DNA of 33,137 nucleotides, from the NCBI RefSeq assembly GCF_001050195.2, contig NZ_DF967966.1, forward strand, positions 299,655-332,791, written 5' to 3'. The position numbers and the translations under genes were made by a program. The stretch is from Anaerolinea thermolimosa. GTDB lineage: Bacteria; Chloroflexota; Anaerolineae; Anaerolineales; Anaerolineaceae. The notes beneath the pieces are model-generated. The model searched no databases. It saw only the letters and a list, made by a program, of their open reading frames with translations, and was not told where the DNA came from. Shown piece by piece: positions 16,584-24,735 of this stretch; position 1 is the stretch's first letter; every line of letters begins with the position of its first letter.

Positions 16584-17171
16584 ATGAAACGTCTTGCATC
16601 AATCGTTTTGGGAATGCTGGTTGTTCTGGGGATGCTCAGTCTCTATCGTCTCTACCAGGACTCATCTCCAACCCCCAGTGAGGCAGTTAATAGTTACATC
16701 ACCAGAATCACAAGTAAATCTCCCCAAAAAATTGTGTCTGTGAATATCGTGTCCTCAATGCCATTCAACAAAGAAAGCGGCGAGCAAGTCTTACTCTTTC
16801 AGGCTTATGATTGTGGATTACACATCCATATTGCCGGGTACGCTACAATCAAGAAGAACTTGTTTGGTTGGCATGTTGATCAATTCCAGATGACAGGTAA
16901 ATCGCCATTGCCCAGGGATGTGATGGCAGGCCTGGATTGGTCAGATGGTATTCCAATCGTTTATGGTCAGGTGTTTCTTGGAGATGTCGTCAGTGTCGAA
17001 GCGGTTTTCAGTGACCCGAATCAGGGATTGATTATCGGAAGTGCTGATGTTGCCAGGGGCCACTTTGTCATATTTGGCACTCCGTATAGCGAATTGACCA
17101 CACTTAAGCTCCTTGACGGCAACGGGAACGTTCTGAAACAGCTGACAGGCGATGAATTACAAAACGGGTAA
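16584..17171 (+). CDS. Hypothetical exported or membrane-anchored protein
   Basis: 195 aa, not recognised. Residues 4-21 form a single hydrophobic helix (uncleaved anchor or signal peptide). The external part is mostly beta-strand in character: KIVSVNIVSSMPF, EQVLLFQAYDCGLHIHIAGY, IKKNLFGWHVDQFQMTG, and a final GHFVIFGTPYSELTTLKLLD followed by GNGNVLKQL. AAGGGGTG before the ATG is a good ribosome binding site. The gene starts 32 bases after attC-like site C and is followed by the degraded half-site D, which fits a cassette. Composition is intermediate between the AT-rich R-M module and the GC-rich chromosome. Confidence 0.7.
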   Translation: MKRLASIVLGMLVVLGMLSLYRLYQDSSPTPSEAVNSYITRITSKSPQKIVSVNIVSSMPFNKESGEQVLLFQAYDCGLHIHIAGYATIKKNLFGWHVDQFQMTGKSPLPRDVMAGLDWSDGIPIVYGQVFLGDVVSVEAVFSDPNQGLIIGSADVARGHFVIFGTPYSELTTLKLLDGNGNVLKQLTGDELQNG

Positions 17172-17193
17172 GAAGCTTCCAGGCAAAGCACCC

Positions 17194-17231
17194 GCCCATC
17201 CTGCGCTTCTATCTGGCGCCGTTCCGACTGC
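17194..17231 (+). repeat. attC-like half-site D (degenerate)
   Basis: GCCCATC (17194-17200) is one base from the R'' core, followed by GCGCTTCT and CTGGCGCCGTTCCG, which match the left and central parts of site E (GCTTCT..CTGGCGCTGCTCCG) at most positions. The right half with a GTTRRRY core is missing. It is placed 22 bases after the preceding gene's stop. Confidence 0.4.
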
Positions 17232-17320
17232 CTATAAAATTACGTTCGATCCTCACCCGGGTTCCTGGTGAAGGGTGAGTTTACTGTCGTTAGCTCCTTC
17301 TCTGGTCAATTTCTCACCGG

Positions 17321-17329
17321 TGCTACAAT
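17321..17329 (+). promoter_or_regulatory. Extended -10 upstream of the antiporter
   Basis: TGCTACAAT (TG at 17321-17322, hexamer 17324-17329) lies 23 bases before the antiporter ATG. The -35 region is weak. If used, it gives this cassette gene its own promoter. Confidence 0.4.
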
Positions 17330-17351
17330 GATACAGGGATGAGTAACACAC

Positions 17352-18821
17352 ATGAATGAATATATTTTAATTGGCGCCTCTGTCTTACTGCTCATCAGTG
17401 TCCTGGCCAGTAAAATCTCTGACCGATTCGGTGTTCCTGCGCTCTTGCTCTTTTTAATCCTGGGGATGCTGGCCGGGTCAGATGGGCCCGGGGGGATCTA
17501 TTTTGATGATCCTGCTCTGGCCCAGTTTATAGGGGTTATTGCCCTGATCCTGATTCTTTTCGCCGGGGGTCTTGATACGGAATGGAACAGTATCCGCCCG
17601 GTTATCAAAGAAGGCTTGCTGCTCTCTACTCTTGGGGTGTTCATTACTGCGTTGATCGTCGGTCTTTTCGTAAGCGCACTTCTCGGCCTGTCGCTGGTTG
17701 AAGGTTTGTTGCTTGGTTCAATCGTTTCTTCTACAGATGCGGCGGCAGTGTTTTCGGTACTGCGATCGAAAGGTGTTGGTCTCAAAGGTCAGTTGAAACC
17801 CCTGCTGGAATTAGAATCGGGCAGCAATGACCCCATGGCCATATTCCTTACGGTTGGCCTGATCCAGTTAATGACTCAGCCTACCCTGTCGTTAGCCAAC
17901 TTAATCGGTCGATTCATCCTGCAAATGCTTATCGGTACAGTTCTTGGCTACGTCATGGGGAGGGTGATGTTGCACCTGGTTAATCGTCTAAAGTTGGGTT
18001 ATGAAGGTCTTTATCCTGTTCTGACGTTATCGTTAGTATTCCTTACGTTTGGAGTAACCAATGGAATTGGCGGGAGCGGCTTCCTGGCAGTATATCTGGC
18101 TGGCATTGTTCTGGGTAATCATGATTTCATTCATAAGAGAAGCCTGATGCGCTTTCACGACGGGTTAGCCTGGCTGATGCAAATTGGCATGTTTCTGACG
18201 CTGGGTTTACTTGTCTTTCCTTCACGCCTTATTCCTATAGCGGGCATGGGCTTGCTTGTTGCAGGATGTTTGATGTTTATCGCCCGCCCTGTGAGCATAT
18301 TTGTTAGTTTACTGCCGAGTACTTTGAACTGGCGAGAGAAGGCTTTTATATCCTGGGTTGGCCTGCGTGGAGCGGTCCCTATTATGTTAGCGACCTTTCC
18401 TCTGCTGGCCAGGGTGCCACAGGCCAGTTTGATCTTTAACGTGGTTTTTTTCGTGGTATTAACTTCGGTTTTATTACAGGGGACGTCCATCCCTCTGGTT
18501 GCGCAATGGTTAAGAGTTGGCGTACCGGCAACCCCAAAGCGTATGTATCCTATCGAATATACACCAATGGTTGGGTTGAAAAGCGAGCTTAAGGAACTGG
18601 CCATACCGTCTGACTCGTATATGGATGGGAAAACAATCGTTGAACTGGGGCTGCCTGCTAATTTTCTGGTCATTCTAATTGCCAGAGATCATGCTTTTTT
18701 GCAACCCAGTGGCGGGACGATCCTGCGAGGCGGTGATACTTTGCTGGTGCTGTCAGATAGAAAGTCTTTCGAAGAGGTTCAAGCCAAACTTAACTTACCC
18801 GGGGAGGGAGCAGGGGATTAA
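17352..18821 (+). CDS. CPA1-family Na+(K+)/H+ antiporter, NhaP2-like
   Basis: 489 aa. Residues about 1-390 contain roughly a dozen membrane helices. Transport-site motifs are [25 protein letters not shown] (Asp129) and [15 protein letters not shown] (Asp160), followed by [17 protein letters not shown], all typical of CPA1 antiporters. The C-terminal 90 residues (YSMDGKTI-like region: [43 protein letters not shown]) form a TrkA_C/RCK_C domain, as in the potassium/proton antiporter NhaP2. It would expel monovalent cations in exchange for protons. A 489-residue antiporter is large for an integron cassette, but its stop codon lies inside attC-like site E. Ion preference is inferred from the family only. 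Confidence 0.88.
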   Translation: MNEYILIGASVLLLISVLASKISDRFGVPALLLFLILGMLAGSDGPGGIYFDDPALAQFIGVIALILILFAGGLDTEWNSIRPVIKEGLLLSTLGVFITALIVGLFVSALLGLSLVEGLLLGSIVSSTDAAAVFSVLRSKGVGLKGQLKPLLELESGSNDPMAIFLTVGLIQLMTQPTLSLANLIGRFILQMLIGTVLGYVMGRVMLHLVNRLKLGYEGLYPVLTLSLVFLTFGVTNGIGGSGFLAVYLAGIVLGNHDFIHKRSLMRFHDGLAWLMQIGMFLTLGLLVFPSRLIPIAGMGLLVAGCLMFIARPVSIFVSLLPSTLNWREKAFISWVGLRGAVPIMLATFPLLARVPQASLIFNVVFFVVLTSVLLQGTSIPLVAQWLRVGVPATPKRMYPIEYTPMVGLKSELKELAIPSDSYMDGKTIVELGLPANFLVILIARDHAFLQPSGGTILRGGDTLLVLSDRKSFEEVQAKLNLPGEGAGD

Positions 18822-18877
18822 CCCTTGCTTCTCCCTGGCGCTGCTCCGCGTTGGGTTTGAAGCGTAGGCCGTTGGGT
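18816..18877 (+). repeat. attC-like site E
   Basis: Complete 62-bp site: GATTAAC (18816-18822, which includes the antiporter stop TAA), GCTTC arm, GCTGCTCCGCGTTG centre, GAAGC arm and GTTGGGT core (18871-18877, fits GTTRRRY). It shares the central CTGCTCCGCGTTG-type core and both arms with site C. Confidence 0.7.
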
Positions 18878-18911
18878 GGCCGTTCTGGTACTTTCATCTT
18901 GAGAACCGGGT

Positions 18912-19385
18912 ATGCCTGTGATAGAGATAAAAACCGAAGTTCAACTCGCTGGGGTTTCAGGAAAGACAATAGCAGATTTTCTGCTGCATTGCACTGATCG
19001 TGACTATCAGAACTGGTGGCCAGGAACCCATCTCGCATGGCACACGAAAAGACAATCACCAGGTGATACAGGTAATGTGGTTTTCTTTGATGAGTATGTA
19101 GGCAAGAAGAGGCTGAAATTTGAGGCGGTGGTGGTCAGGTATACCCCGGGCAAAGAGATCGTCTGGCAGATGAAAAAGTTCGTGAGGCTGCCCGTGTGGC
19201 TGGTCATCCGCTTCGAGGATCGTGGGGAAGGCACGGTGCTCACACATGTCCTCAAAGCAGGATTCCCGGGTGTTGGGAGGCTTCTGGACCGCTTGTTGAG
19301 CCTGTTTTTTACCCCGCAGTTTGAAAAAGATATGGACGAGCACGCACGCACCGAGTTCAAAAAACTTGCCGCAATCCTTGGGTGA
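18912..19385 (+). CDS. SRPBCC-family protein
   Basis: 157 aa with a START/Bet v 1-like pattern: an opening strand (VIEIKTEVQLAGV), helix with DRDYQNWWPG, central strands (NVVFFDEYVG, FEAVVVRYTPGKEIVWQMKK, LVIRFEDRGEGTVLTHVLKA) and a long terminal helix (FEKDMDEHARTEFKKL). It differs clearly from the SRPBCC protein at 15226-15711. Ligand and function are unknown. It begins 35 bases after attC-like site E, but no attC-like site follows its stop, so it may be the first chromosomal gene after the array or a cassette whose site has decayed. Confidence 0.75.
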   Translation: MPVIEIKTEVQLAGVSGKTIADFLLHCTDRDYQNWWPGTHLAWHTKRQSPGDTGNVVFFDEYVGKKRLKFEAVVVRYTPGKEIVWQMKKFVRLPVWLVIRFEDRGEGTVLTHVLKAGFPGVGRLLDRLLSLFFTPQFEKDMDEHARTEFKKLAAILG

Positions 19386-19752
19386 CGGCCATTCAGGACT
19401 TTCCTGGCAGGTTGCCTGAACATTTCACGTGGTGCCGATGAGCCTTGTATCTGTCCCAAAGCTGGTGGGTTTTGATGGAACAAAGAGAAAACCAGCAAAT
19501 GTGGCGGTGTAATGGTCCTTCGATCCGCCATGGCGGGTAGTTGAAAAGTTATCCACCACTAATATGACGGGCTCAAATAGGCCTGCATTGCACCTGACCC
19601 AGCCAGCAGTGATATAATGTGTATAAAATAAGTACTCATTACCGACTGGTCTTCCACAGATTGAGAGAGGTTATTATCGGTTGTAAATTCGAAACTTAAA
19701 GGTAGCAAGGGTCGAGAAGCCGGGGTTTGGTTCGCGGGGTACCGGGGGGCCT
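19386..19752 (+). promoter_or_regulatory. 367-bp gap with a sigma70-type promoter for the SDR gene
   Basis: No gene is seen. TTGCAC (19588-19593) and TATAAT (19613-19618) with a 19-base spacer form a plausible promoter 135 bases before the SDR gene. The gap also holds CCCAAAGCTGGTGGGTTTTGA at 19455-19475, which recurs with three transitions at 20819-20839 after that gene. TTATCCACC near 19548 is one base off a DnaA box and stands alone. Confidence 0.5.
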
Positions 19753-20751
19753 ATGAAAGTTTTTGTGACCGGTGGAACAGGTTTTATCGGCCAGCCGCTT
19801 ACTCGAATGCTGCTTCAACGTGGATGGGATGTAACTGTCCTCGTCCGTAAACCAGAAAGCCCTGAGGCGAGGGCGATTCAATCGCTGGGGGCGCAACTGG
19901 TAGCCGGGGATGTTACCGATCGTGAATCGATGCGCGAAGCCATGATGGGAGCCGGGGCTGTGATCCACAATGCGGCCTGGTATGAATTTGGCATCCCCAG
20001 GCGGGCTCAGAACAGAATGCGCACAATCAATGTACAGGGCACAGAAAACACGCTTGGATTGGCCATGGAACTGGGCATTCCAAAGATCGTTTACACCTCA
20101 AGCATACTGGCTTTTGGGCAAACCGGTAACATCATTGCTGATGAGACGTTTCAACGGCGCGCTCCTCCCATATCCTTCTACGAGCAAACCAAGATGGAAG
20201 CCCACGAAATGGTGGTGACGTTGCAAAAAAAGGGAGCGCCGATCGTTATCGCATGTCCGGCGGGAGTCATTGGCCCCGGGGATCGCTCTGGCCTGGGGTA
20301 TCTGGTACGTATGTACGTCCGTGGTTTTCTCCCACCTGTGCTCTGGGCGCAGCATGGCCGGCGTGCGCATGTTTTTGTGGAAGACGCTGCAGAAGGAATT
20401 GTGCGCTGTCTGGAGTACGGGAAGGCTGGCGAAACCTATATCCTGAGTAATGGGATCATGCAACATCGAGATATGTTCAGGCTATGGAAACAGACCCCCG
20501 GTGGATTCAAGGTGACGCTATTCTGGATGCCATACCCGATGGCGATGCTGTTCAACTGTTTGGCTGAACCCATCGAGCGGCTCTTTGGCCTGCCAGTGGT
20601 ATTCTGCCGTGAATTTGCGCTCGCCGCCTTTGCAAGCTGGCAGTTTTGTGCCACAAAAGCTGAACGGGAACTGGGCATGCACTTTCGCAGCCTGGAAGAC
20701 GCCTGGCTGGAGACTCTGGAAGGAGAGCGCGCACTGGCCCGCAAGGGGTAG
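19753..20751 (+). CDS. NAD(P)-dependent epimerase/dehydratase-family (extended SDR) protein
   Basis: 332 aa. The Rossmann nucleotide motif is at the very start (VTGGTGFIG, residues 5-13), followed by GDVTD, VIHNAAW and the catalytic Tyr143-x-x-x-Lys147 in FYEQTKME with a serine pair upstream (YTSSILAFG). The CPAGVIGPGDRSGLG stretch is typical of dihydroflavonol-reductase-like and 3-beta-HSD-like extended SDRs. The C-terminal third contains hydrophobic segments (LFWMPYPMAMLF, FALAAFASWQF) that may contact the membrane or a lipid substrate. It oxidises or reduces a hydroxyl or keto group on an unknown substrate. The start is an ATG following GGGGGGCCT; the ribosome binding site is poor, but the Rossmann motif fixes it. 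Confidence 0.85.
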   Translation: MKVFVTGGTGFIGQPLTRMLLQRGWDVTVLVRKPESPEARAIQSLGAQLVAGDVTDRESMREAMMGAGAVIHNAAWYEFGIPRRAQNRMRTINVQGTENTLGLAMELGIPKIVYTSSILAFGQTGNIIADETFQRRAPPISFYEQTKMEAHEMVVTLQKKGAPIVIACPAGVIGPGDRSGLGYLVRMYVRGFLPPVLWAQHGRRAHVFVEDAAEGIVRCLEYGKAGETYILSNGIMQHRDMFRLWKQTPGGFKVTLFWMPYPMAMLFNCLAEPIERLFGLPVVFCREFALAAFASWQFCATKAERELGMHFRSLEDAWLETLEGERALARKG

Positions 20752-20839
20752 AAGGGGGTGGTTGCTTTAAACAACCTTCCGGGTACCCTCCGACCCAGGC
20801 CTGGATGACCTGAGCCTGCCCAAAGCTGATAGGTTCTGA

Positions 20840-21112
20840 AAAAAAAGAACACGCTCGGAGCGCTACTTTCTACCCTATGAAACCCATTACTACCTGCAGG
20901 TTGAGAAGCGCGGGCTCCCTCAAGACCTCTTCGAAAGCCGCATTCTGGAGCCCGAGATGAAGCCCGATGATGTTCCTGTCCTGCTTTCATTCCTGGAGGG
21001 ACACGATCGGGTCTGGTTGGTTTACAGCCATGTCCCATATACTGATCCCGATGGGCTCATCCCACAAATCAGGGCAGGTGCTGTTTTCCACAATGATCAC
21101 CCAAATAGTTGA
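20840..21112 (+). pseudogene. C-terminal remnant of a membrane glycosyltransferase-like gene
   Basis: A 90-codon open frame without a plausible start runs from just after a stop at 20837-20839 to TGA at 21110-21112. It reads like a real protein end: RYFLPYETHYYLQVEKRG, then LLSFLEGHDRVWLVYSHV and YTDPDGLIPQIR. The DRVWLVYSH..Y.DPDGLI pattern resembles the extracytoplasmic C-terminus of mannosyltransferase-type (PMT/GT39-like) proteins. The upstream membrane part is missing, so this is probably a deletion remnant. The family call rests on pattern memory and is moderate. The stop overlaps the -35 hexamer of the next gene's promoter. Confidence 0.45.
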
Positions 21113-21137
21113 CATAAATGTACCGGCGCTCTACAAT
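21109..21137 (+). promoter_or_regulatory. Strong sigma70-type promoter of the DUF1801-like gene
   Basis: TTGACA (21109-21114), a 17-base spacer and TACAAT (21132-21137) form a near-consensus promoter. Transcription would start about 20 bases before the ATG at 21166, giving a very short leader. Confidence 0.8.
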
Positions 21138-21165
21138 GCCCCGTAGAGATTTTGATCACTGAAAG

Positions 21166-21630
21166 ATGAGCCATATGAAGAAAAATACTTCCCCGGATGA
21201 ACAACAACCCTCGGACGGCTTCACCGCAGAAGAACGCGCCGCGATGAAAGAGCGAGCCCGCGAGTTGAAGGCGGCCGCGCGTGCAGGCAAAGACAGGGTT
21301 GATGGAGAAAGCGCCGTGCTTGCCAGGATTGCCGAAATGCCGGAACCCGATCGTACCATGGCTGAGCGGTTGCATGCCATCATCAAAGCCAGCGCTCCAA
21401 CGCTCATTCCGAAAACATGGTACGGAATGCCCGCGTATGCCAGAGAGGGTAAGGTCATCTGCTTTTTCCAAAGCGCACAGAAGTTCAACACCCGTTACGC
21501 CACACTGGGGTTCAGCGACGCAGCCCACCTCGATGAAGGCGCATTTTGGCCGGTCGCCTTCGCCCTGAAGGAATTAACCCCCGCAGTAGAGGAAATGATC
21601 GTTGCGCTGGTGAAGAAAGCCGTGAGCTGA
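21166..21630 (+). CDS. YdhG/DUF1801-like small protein
   Basis: 154 aa; a second ATG at 21175 is an alternative start. The charged N-terminal helix [20 protein letters not shown] followed by a linker and the motif [22 protein letters not shown]-type region matches the YdhG/YjbR-like (DUF1801) family, sometimes called iron-chaperone-like because of its frataxin-like fold. The rest, [20 protein letters not shown] and [17 protein letters not shown], also fits. No biochemical function is firmly established for the family. It has its own near-consensus promoter and is monocistronic. It is soluble and has no signal peptide. Confidence 0.78.
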   Translation: MSHMKKNTSPDEQQPSDGFTAEERAAMKERARELKAAARAGKDRVDGESAVLARIAEMPEPDRTMAERLHAIIKASAPTLIPKTWYGMPAYAREGKVICFFQSAQKFNTRYATLGFSDAAHLDEGAFWPVAFALKELTPAVEEMIVALVKKAVS

Positions 21631-21943
21631 AAATCTTTAATTCCGTGAGTGCAATGGGGTGTTTGAAGACCTTCAGTAAAGAAGGCTGAGGGTTCCGTTT
21701 CTACGTAAAGGCATGCAGGGGGCATTCTTTGCCGGGTTTGATTTGTCCGGGCTGAAGAACATCATTTTGGATTAACCCCTTCAGGGTATTTAACAAAAAG
21801 TAAAAGAACGCACCCTTTCAGGAAGGCTCCAGAAAGACATGCAGGTATAATCACCTTATCTGTCCTGATTCTGGGAATCGGGTAAAAACCTTCCATTGGA
21901 TTGATCTGGGGGCATAAAAAGAAAAGCGAAGGGAGTTGAGACC
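21631..21943 (+). promoter_or_regulatory. 313-bp gap with a -10 box for the PH-domain gene
   Basis: No gene is seen. TATAAT at 21846-21851 is a candidate -10 about 92 bases before the next ATG, without a clear -35. AAGGGAG shortly before 21944 is the ribosome binding site. Nothing else is recognised. Confidence 0.35.
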
Positions 21944-22462
21944 ATGAGCTACGTCCAGGATAACCTGATGCCGAACGAGGAAGTGCTGTTCACCGCGCGC
22001 ATTCATCCCGCTATTTTTCTTCCTTCACTGGTTACGTTCCTGATCACCCTGATCGCTTTTATTCTCGGTTTACAGGGGATGATGGCCAGCAACCCGTCTT
22101 CAGCAGCTTCTAAACCATCATTGCTTGAGGGTTTCCTGTTTTGTTCTTCGGGGCCTTTATTATTCTATTCCATCCTGCTTGGGCTACGGGCTTTGACCGT
22201 TCTTTTCACGACAGAGTTTGCCATCACCAACCGGCGGGTTATTGCGAAATCGGGCTTTATTCGCAGGCACACGCTTGAAATGCTTCTGGCCAAAATAGAA
22301 AGTGTGTCGGTAAACCAGACGATCCTTGGCAGGTTGTTAAACTTTGGCACGGTGACTGTAACCGGCACAGGCGGGACGAGGGAAAGCTTCAGAGCGATTG
22401 TTGACCCTGTGGGGGTGAGGAAGAAAATCCACCAGATTCTTGAAAGCTATCTCCAACCGTAA
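21944..22462 (+). CDS. Membrane PH-domain (bPH2/DUF304) protein
   Basis: 172 aa. The start YVQDNLMPNEEVLFTARIHP is the usual opening of bacterial PH-domain membrane proteins. Two membrane segments follow (about residues 23-45 and 64-88). The soluble C-terminal domain carries FAITNRRVIAKSGFIRRHTL, then EMLLAKIESVSVNQTILGRL and LNFGTVTVTGTGG, the recognisable bPH_2 core. The role is unknown; family members are linked to envelope stress and lipid-proximal functions. An AAGGGAG ribosome binding site lies just upstream. The gene appears monocistronic. Confidence 0.85.
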   Translation: MSYVQDNLMPNEEVLFTARIHPAIFLPSLVTFLITLIAFILGLQGMMASNPSSAASKPSLLEGFLFCSSGPLLFYSILLGLRALTVLFTTEFAITNRRVIAKSGFIRRHTLEMLLAKIESVSVNQTILGRLLNFGTVTVTGTGGTRESFRAIVDPVGVRKKIHQILESYLQP

Positions 22463-22748
22463 CTTCTCAGAACGGGCGCCAGTGGCAACGGCAATACCTG
22501 CTGGCGGAACCAGCCTTTGAGCCGTTTCTGATTCGAGAGCAAAGAAGAAGCACCACCCGCCCGGGAAGACGCTGAGCCGTGGTTTGAAAAAACTGCGCCA
22601 GCTCTTACTGGGCGGCGAACGTTGAGGCCATTCCGCGGTCTTTTTTTTAGAGCATATTCTGGAAAAAATCCTGCCGACGCACAACGATGGGCACCTTCGA
22701 TCTGCAGGAAAGGTGCTCATCGCTGCGGACAGGGGTCATTTTTGCCCC
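22463..22748. other. 286-bp gap, possible decayed coding sequence
   Basis: No intact gene is seen. One plus frame near 22483-22575 reads as plausible protein (RQWQRQYLLAEPAFEPF) before stopping, which may be a remnant, but nothing identifies it. An eight-T run at 22641-22648 follows CCGCGGTC without a convincing stem. Confidence 0.3.
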
Positions 22749-23150
22749 TCAGGCATTGATGACCCGGGTGTAGGTGTTGAATGAGGGTGGATTTTCAAGG
22801 TGTTTTTTGACCGCGCACATGTTGGCCGAACGGACGAGGGATTCGTGGTATTTTTCGGGGAAGGTGGGCGGAACCTGAATTTCTAATTCGATCTGCCCTA
22901 CCAGGCCGGTTTGCGGGTCGCGGTGGGCGCGCTGGATGATACGGATGCCGTCGGTGGGCAGGCCGCGCTGGCGGCAGAAGCCGAGGACGTAAATACCGGC
23001 GCAGGTGCCAATGGAGGCAAGAAACACGGCAAAGGGCGTGGGTGCAGACCCTTCCCCGCCGCCCATAGGGGGCTGATCGGTGCGGACGGTGTATTGATCA
23101 AAATGGGCATCCACGCGGGCGCCGCCGGGAAAGTCGATGATCATTTCCAT
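22749..23150 (-). CDS. OsmC-like peroxide/thiol protein
   Basis: 133 aa. OsmC/YhfA features are present: GGARVDAHFDQYTV at the start, PTPFAVFLASIGTCAGIYVLGFC (Cys50 in the GTC motif, an extra Cys59) and NMCAVKKHLENPP (Cys112). Cys50 and Cys112 are in the positions of the two redox cysteines of OsmC/Ohr proteins, which reduce organic hydroperoxides. TGGAG eight bases before the ATG is the ribosome binding site. The gene lies 104 bp downstream of an ArsR-like regulator on the same strand and is probably controlled by it. Its first 22 codons were copied by the tandem duplication and now also lie at 24566-24631. The substrate is not defined. Confidence 0.87.
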   Translation of the reverse strand: MEMIIDFPGGARVDAHFDQYTVRTDQPPMGGGEGSAPTPFAVFLASIGTCAGIYVLGFCRQRGLPTDGIRIIQRAHRDPQTGLVGQIELEIQVPPTFPEKYHESLVRSANMCAVKKHLENPPSFNTYTRVINA

Positions 23151-23254
23151 AGGTTGAACTCCAGATGTAGTATATAGAAGTATAAGGCCAAAGGTTTAGA
23201 TGAACCGCATCTCATTTGGTTACATTCGAGGGGGTGAATCTGCCAGGAGAAAGG

Positions 23255-24346
23255 TTAATGGGGGTCTTCAGGGGAAGGAGGGTGCGAGATGGGAACCTGA
23301 AGGTAAGCTTCCAGGGCGGGGAGGGTTTCCTGCAGGGCTTCCCGGCGCAGGGCATAACGGCGCTCGCCGGAGGGGAGAAGGGTGATCTCAACAAGTCCTG
23401 CCAGGCGCAGGAGCTGGAGGTGGTGTACCACAGTGGGCGAGCGCAGGCGCAGGTGGCGGGCCAGCTCACCGGGGGTGGTTGGAGACTCGGCCAGGCGGCG
23501 CAGGATGGCCAGGCGGGAAGGGTCGGCGAGGGCTTTCAGACGGAGCACCAGGGGTTCGGGGGCGGAAGCCGATGGGGTGAGTGGCTGATCGGTGGGGCGG
23601 CAACCGAAGAGGATGAACAGCCGGGCAGGATCGATGGGGGAATAAAAGACGAGCGGGGTTGACCAGACGGAGGGGGCCAGAATCACCTCGCGGTAGGAAT
23701 GGAGGCCAGAAAAATGCACACCATGCGAAAGGGCATCGAGGAGGTGCTCGATGGAACGGTGGAGAGCGAGCTCACGGGCACGTTCAATCCCAGAGATCAG
23801 CAATGGGCGAATGCGCTGTTCTTCTTCGGTAAAGAAAAGCCGGTAGTAACTCTGGAGGGCTTCAAGGTATTGATCGCCAAACTCGGCGGGGTGTGCCCAC
23901 GCCTGGCACAGGTTAAGGAGGGCGGTGGGTTTGAGAGGAATGCCCCTGCGCTGGTAGAAGGTACGAATCACCTCCAGCTCGGCTGGAGTCCAGGACTGGC
24001 GGGATGAGAGGCTGCGAAGGGTTGCGGTGAACTCCGGAGTGTGCTCTGATGTGTGCGATAGTGTGGCAAGACGCTCGGCAGTGGGAATTTTCGCCAGCGC
24101 AGAGACAGCGTCGGCAGCGTCCCTGGCTCCAGCCGGCAGGAGGTATAACCAGCGCAGGGGAACGGGGAGGAAAGACTGGGCTTTTTCAAGGAACTCGCGC
24201 TGCCCGGGGGGCAAGCGGGAACGTACCCCGGCTGCCCACGATGGGCGCAAACCGAACCGGTCAGGGTGGTGCAGGACAAAGAGGCTAACGAAGAGGTCGT
24301 AAGCGGTTGACAGGTCCCAGGAGAGCGCCGGTGTGAACGTGGACAT
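23255..24346 (-). CDS. ArsR-like transcriptional regulator, copy 1
   Basis: 363 aa, much longer than a plain ArsR repressor. The last quarter holds the winged-helix domain (about residues 267-345): LRLKALADPSRLAILRRLAE, then SPTTPGELARHLRLRSPTVV, HHLQLLRLAGLVEI and GERRYALR. The N-terminal 260 residues are helical with no recognised motif and probably form a sensing or dimerisation domain. No CxC metal site is seen in the recognition helix region, so metal sensing is not supported. A perfect palindrome (24352-24369) lies between the start and the promoter region, suggesting autorepression. It is followed by the OsmC-like gene 104 bp downstream, so regulation of a peroxide or thiol response is a fair inference. 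An identical copy lies at 24736-25827. Confidence 0.85.
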   Translation of the reverse strand: MSTFTPALSWDLSTAYDLFVSLFVLHHPDRFGLRPSWAAGVRSRLPPGQREFLEKAQSFLPVPLRWLYLLPAGARDAADAVSALAKIPTAERLATLSHTSEHTPEFTATLRSLSSRQSWTPAELEVIRTFYQRRGIPLKPTALLNLCQAWAHPAEFGDQYLEALQSYYRLFFTEEEQRIRPLLISGIERARELALHRSIEHLLDALSHGVHFSGLHSYREVILAPSVWSTPLVFYSPIDPARLFILFGCRPTDQPLTPSASAPEPLVLRLKALADPSRLAILRRLAESPTTPGELARHLRLRSPTVVHHLQLLRLAGLVEITLLPSGERRYALRREALQETLPALEAYLQVPISHPPSPEDPH

Positions 24347-24351
24347 GGAGT

Positions 24352-24369
24352 GTTAGATCATTATCTAAC
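24352..24369. promoter_or_regulatory. Palindromic operator, copy 1
   Basis: GTTAGAT (24352-24358), CATT, ATCTAAC (24363-24369): a perfect 7-bp inverted repeat with a 4-base centre, 6 bases upstream of the ArsR-like start and overlapping a GATAAT -10-like box on the minus strand. This is the expected position for autorepression. Confidence 0.65.
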
Positions 24370-24565
24370 TATCTCTATGGTACCTGAAGAAAAAAGATGA
24401 GTCAACAGGATGAATGTCATGGATTGGGAGCGTTTCTGTCCTTCCCGGCTCGAGTCGGCAGGCCAGCAAGCGGAGGTTTCCTGGACGGGAGGAGGATGTA
24501 ATTTGATTAACCGGAGGATTGTTGTCACAAATCATCCGGTGATCATTGTTCGTTGCAGGGGGGAA

Positions 24566-24631
24566 GACGGTGTATTGATCAAAATGGGCATCCACGCGGG
24601 CGCCGCCGGGAAAGTCGATGATCATTTCCAT
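24566..24631 (-). pseudogene. Truncated OsmC-like gene (first 22 codons)
   Basis: Exactly the first 22 codons of the OsmC-like gene, with its upstream region and ribosome binding site, were copied. After the junction the frame runs into intergenic DNA and ends at 24365 as an 88-residue chimera with no family resemblance. It would still be transcribed behind ArsR-like copy 2 but cannot give a working OsmC protein. Confidence 0.9.
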
Positions 24632-24735
24632 AGGTTGAACTCCAGATGTAGTATATAGAAGTATAAGGCCAAAGGTTTAGATGAACCGCATCTCATTTGG
24701 TTACATTCGAGGGGGTGAATCTGCCAGGAGAAAGG

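Larger units (their letters stand above)
23085..24567. repeat. 1481-bp tandem duplication, copy 1
   Basis: Positions 23085-24567 match 24566-26048 at an offset of 1481 with no difference noticed by eye, and the predicted proteins in both copies are identical. The unit runs from codon 22 of the OsmC-like gene through the ArsR-like gene and its operator to just before the cyclic-nucleotide-binding gene. The two copies share only GA at the junction, so this is a microhomology-type or illegitimate duplication rather than recombination between long repeats. Confidence 0.95.

Noticed and set aside
19545-19556. DnaA box or replication origin near TTATCCACC
   Set aside because: A single site with one mismatch, no cluster of boxes, no AT-rich unwinding region and no dnaA or dnaN neighbour.
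22641-22648. Intrinsic terminator at the eight-T run
   Set aside because: No convincing stem directly upstream on the plus strand.
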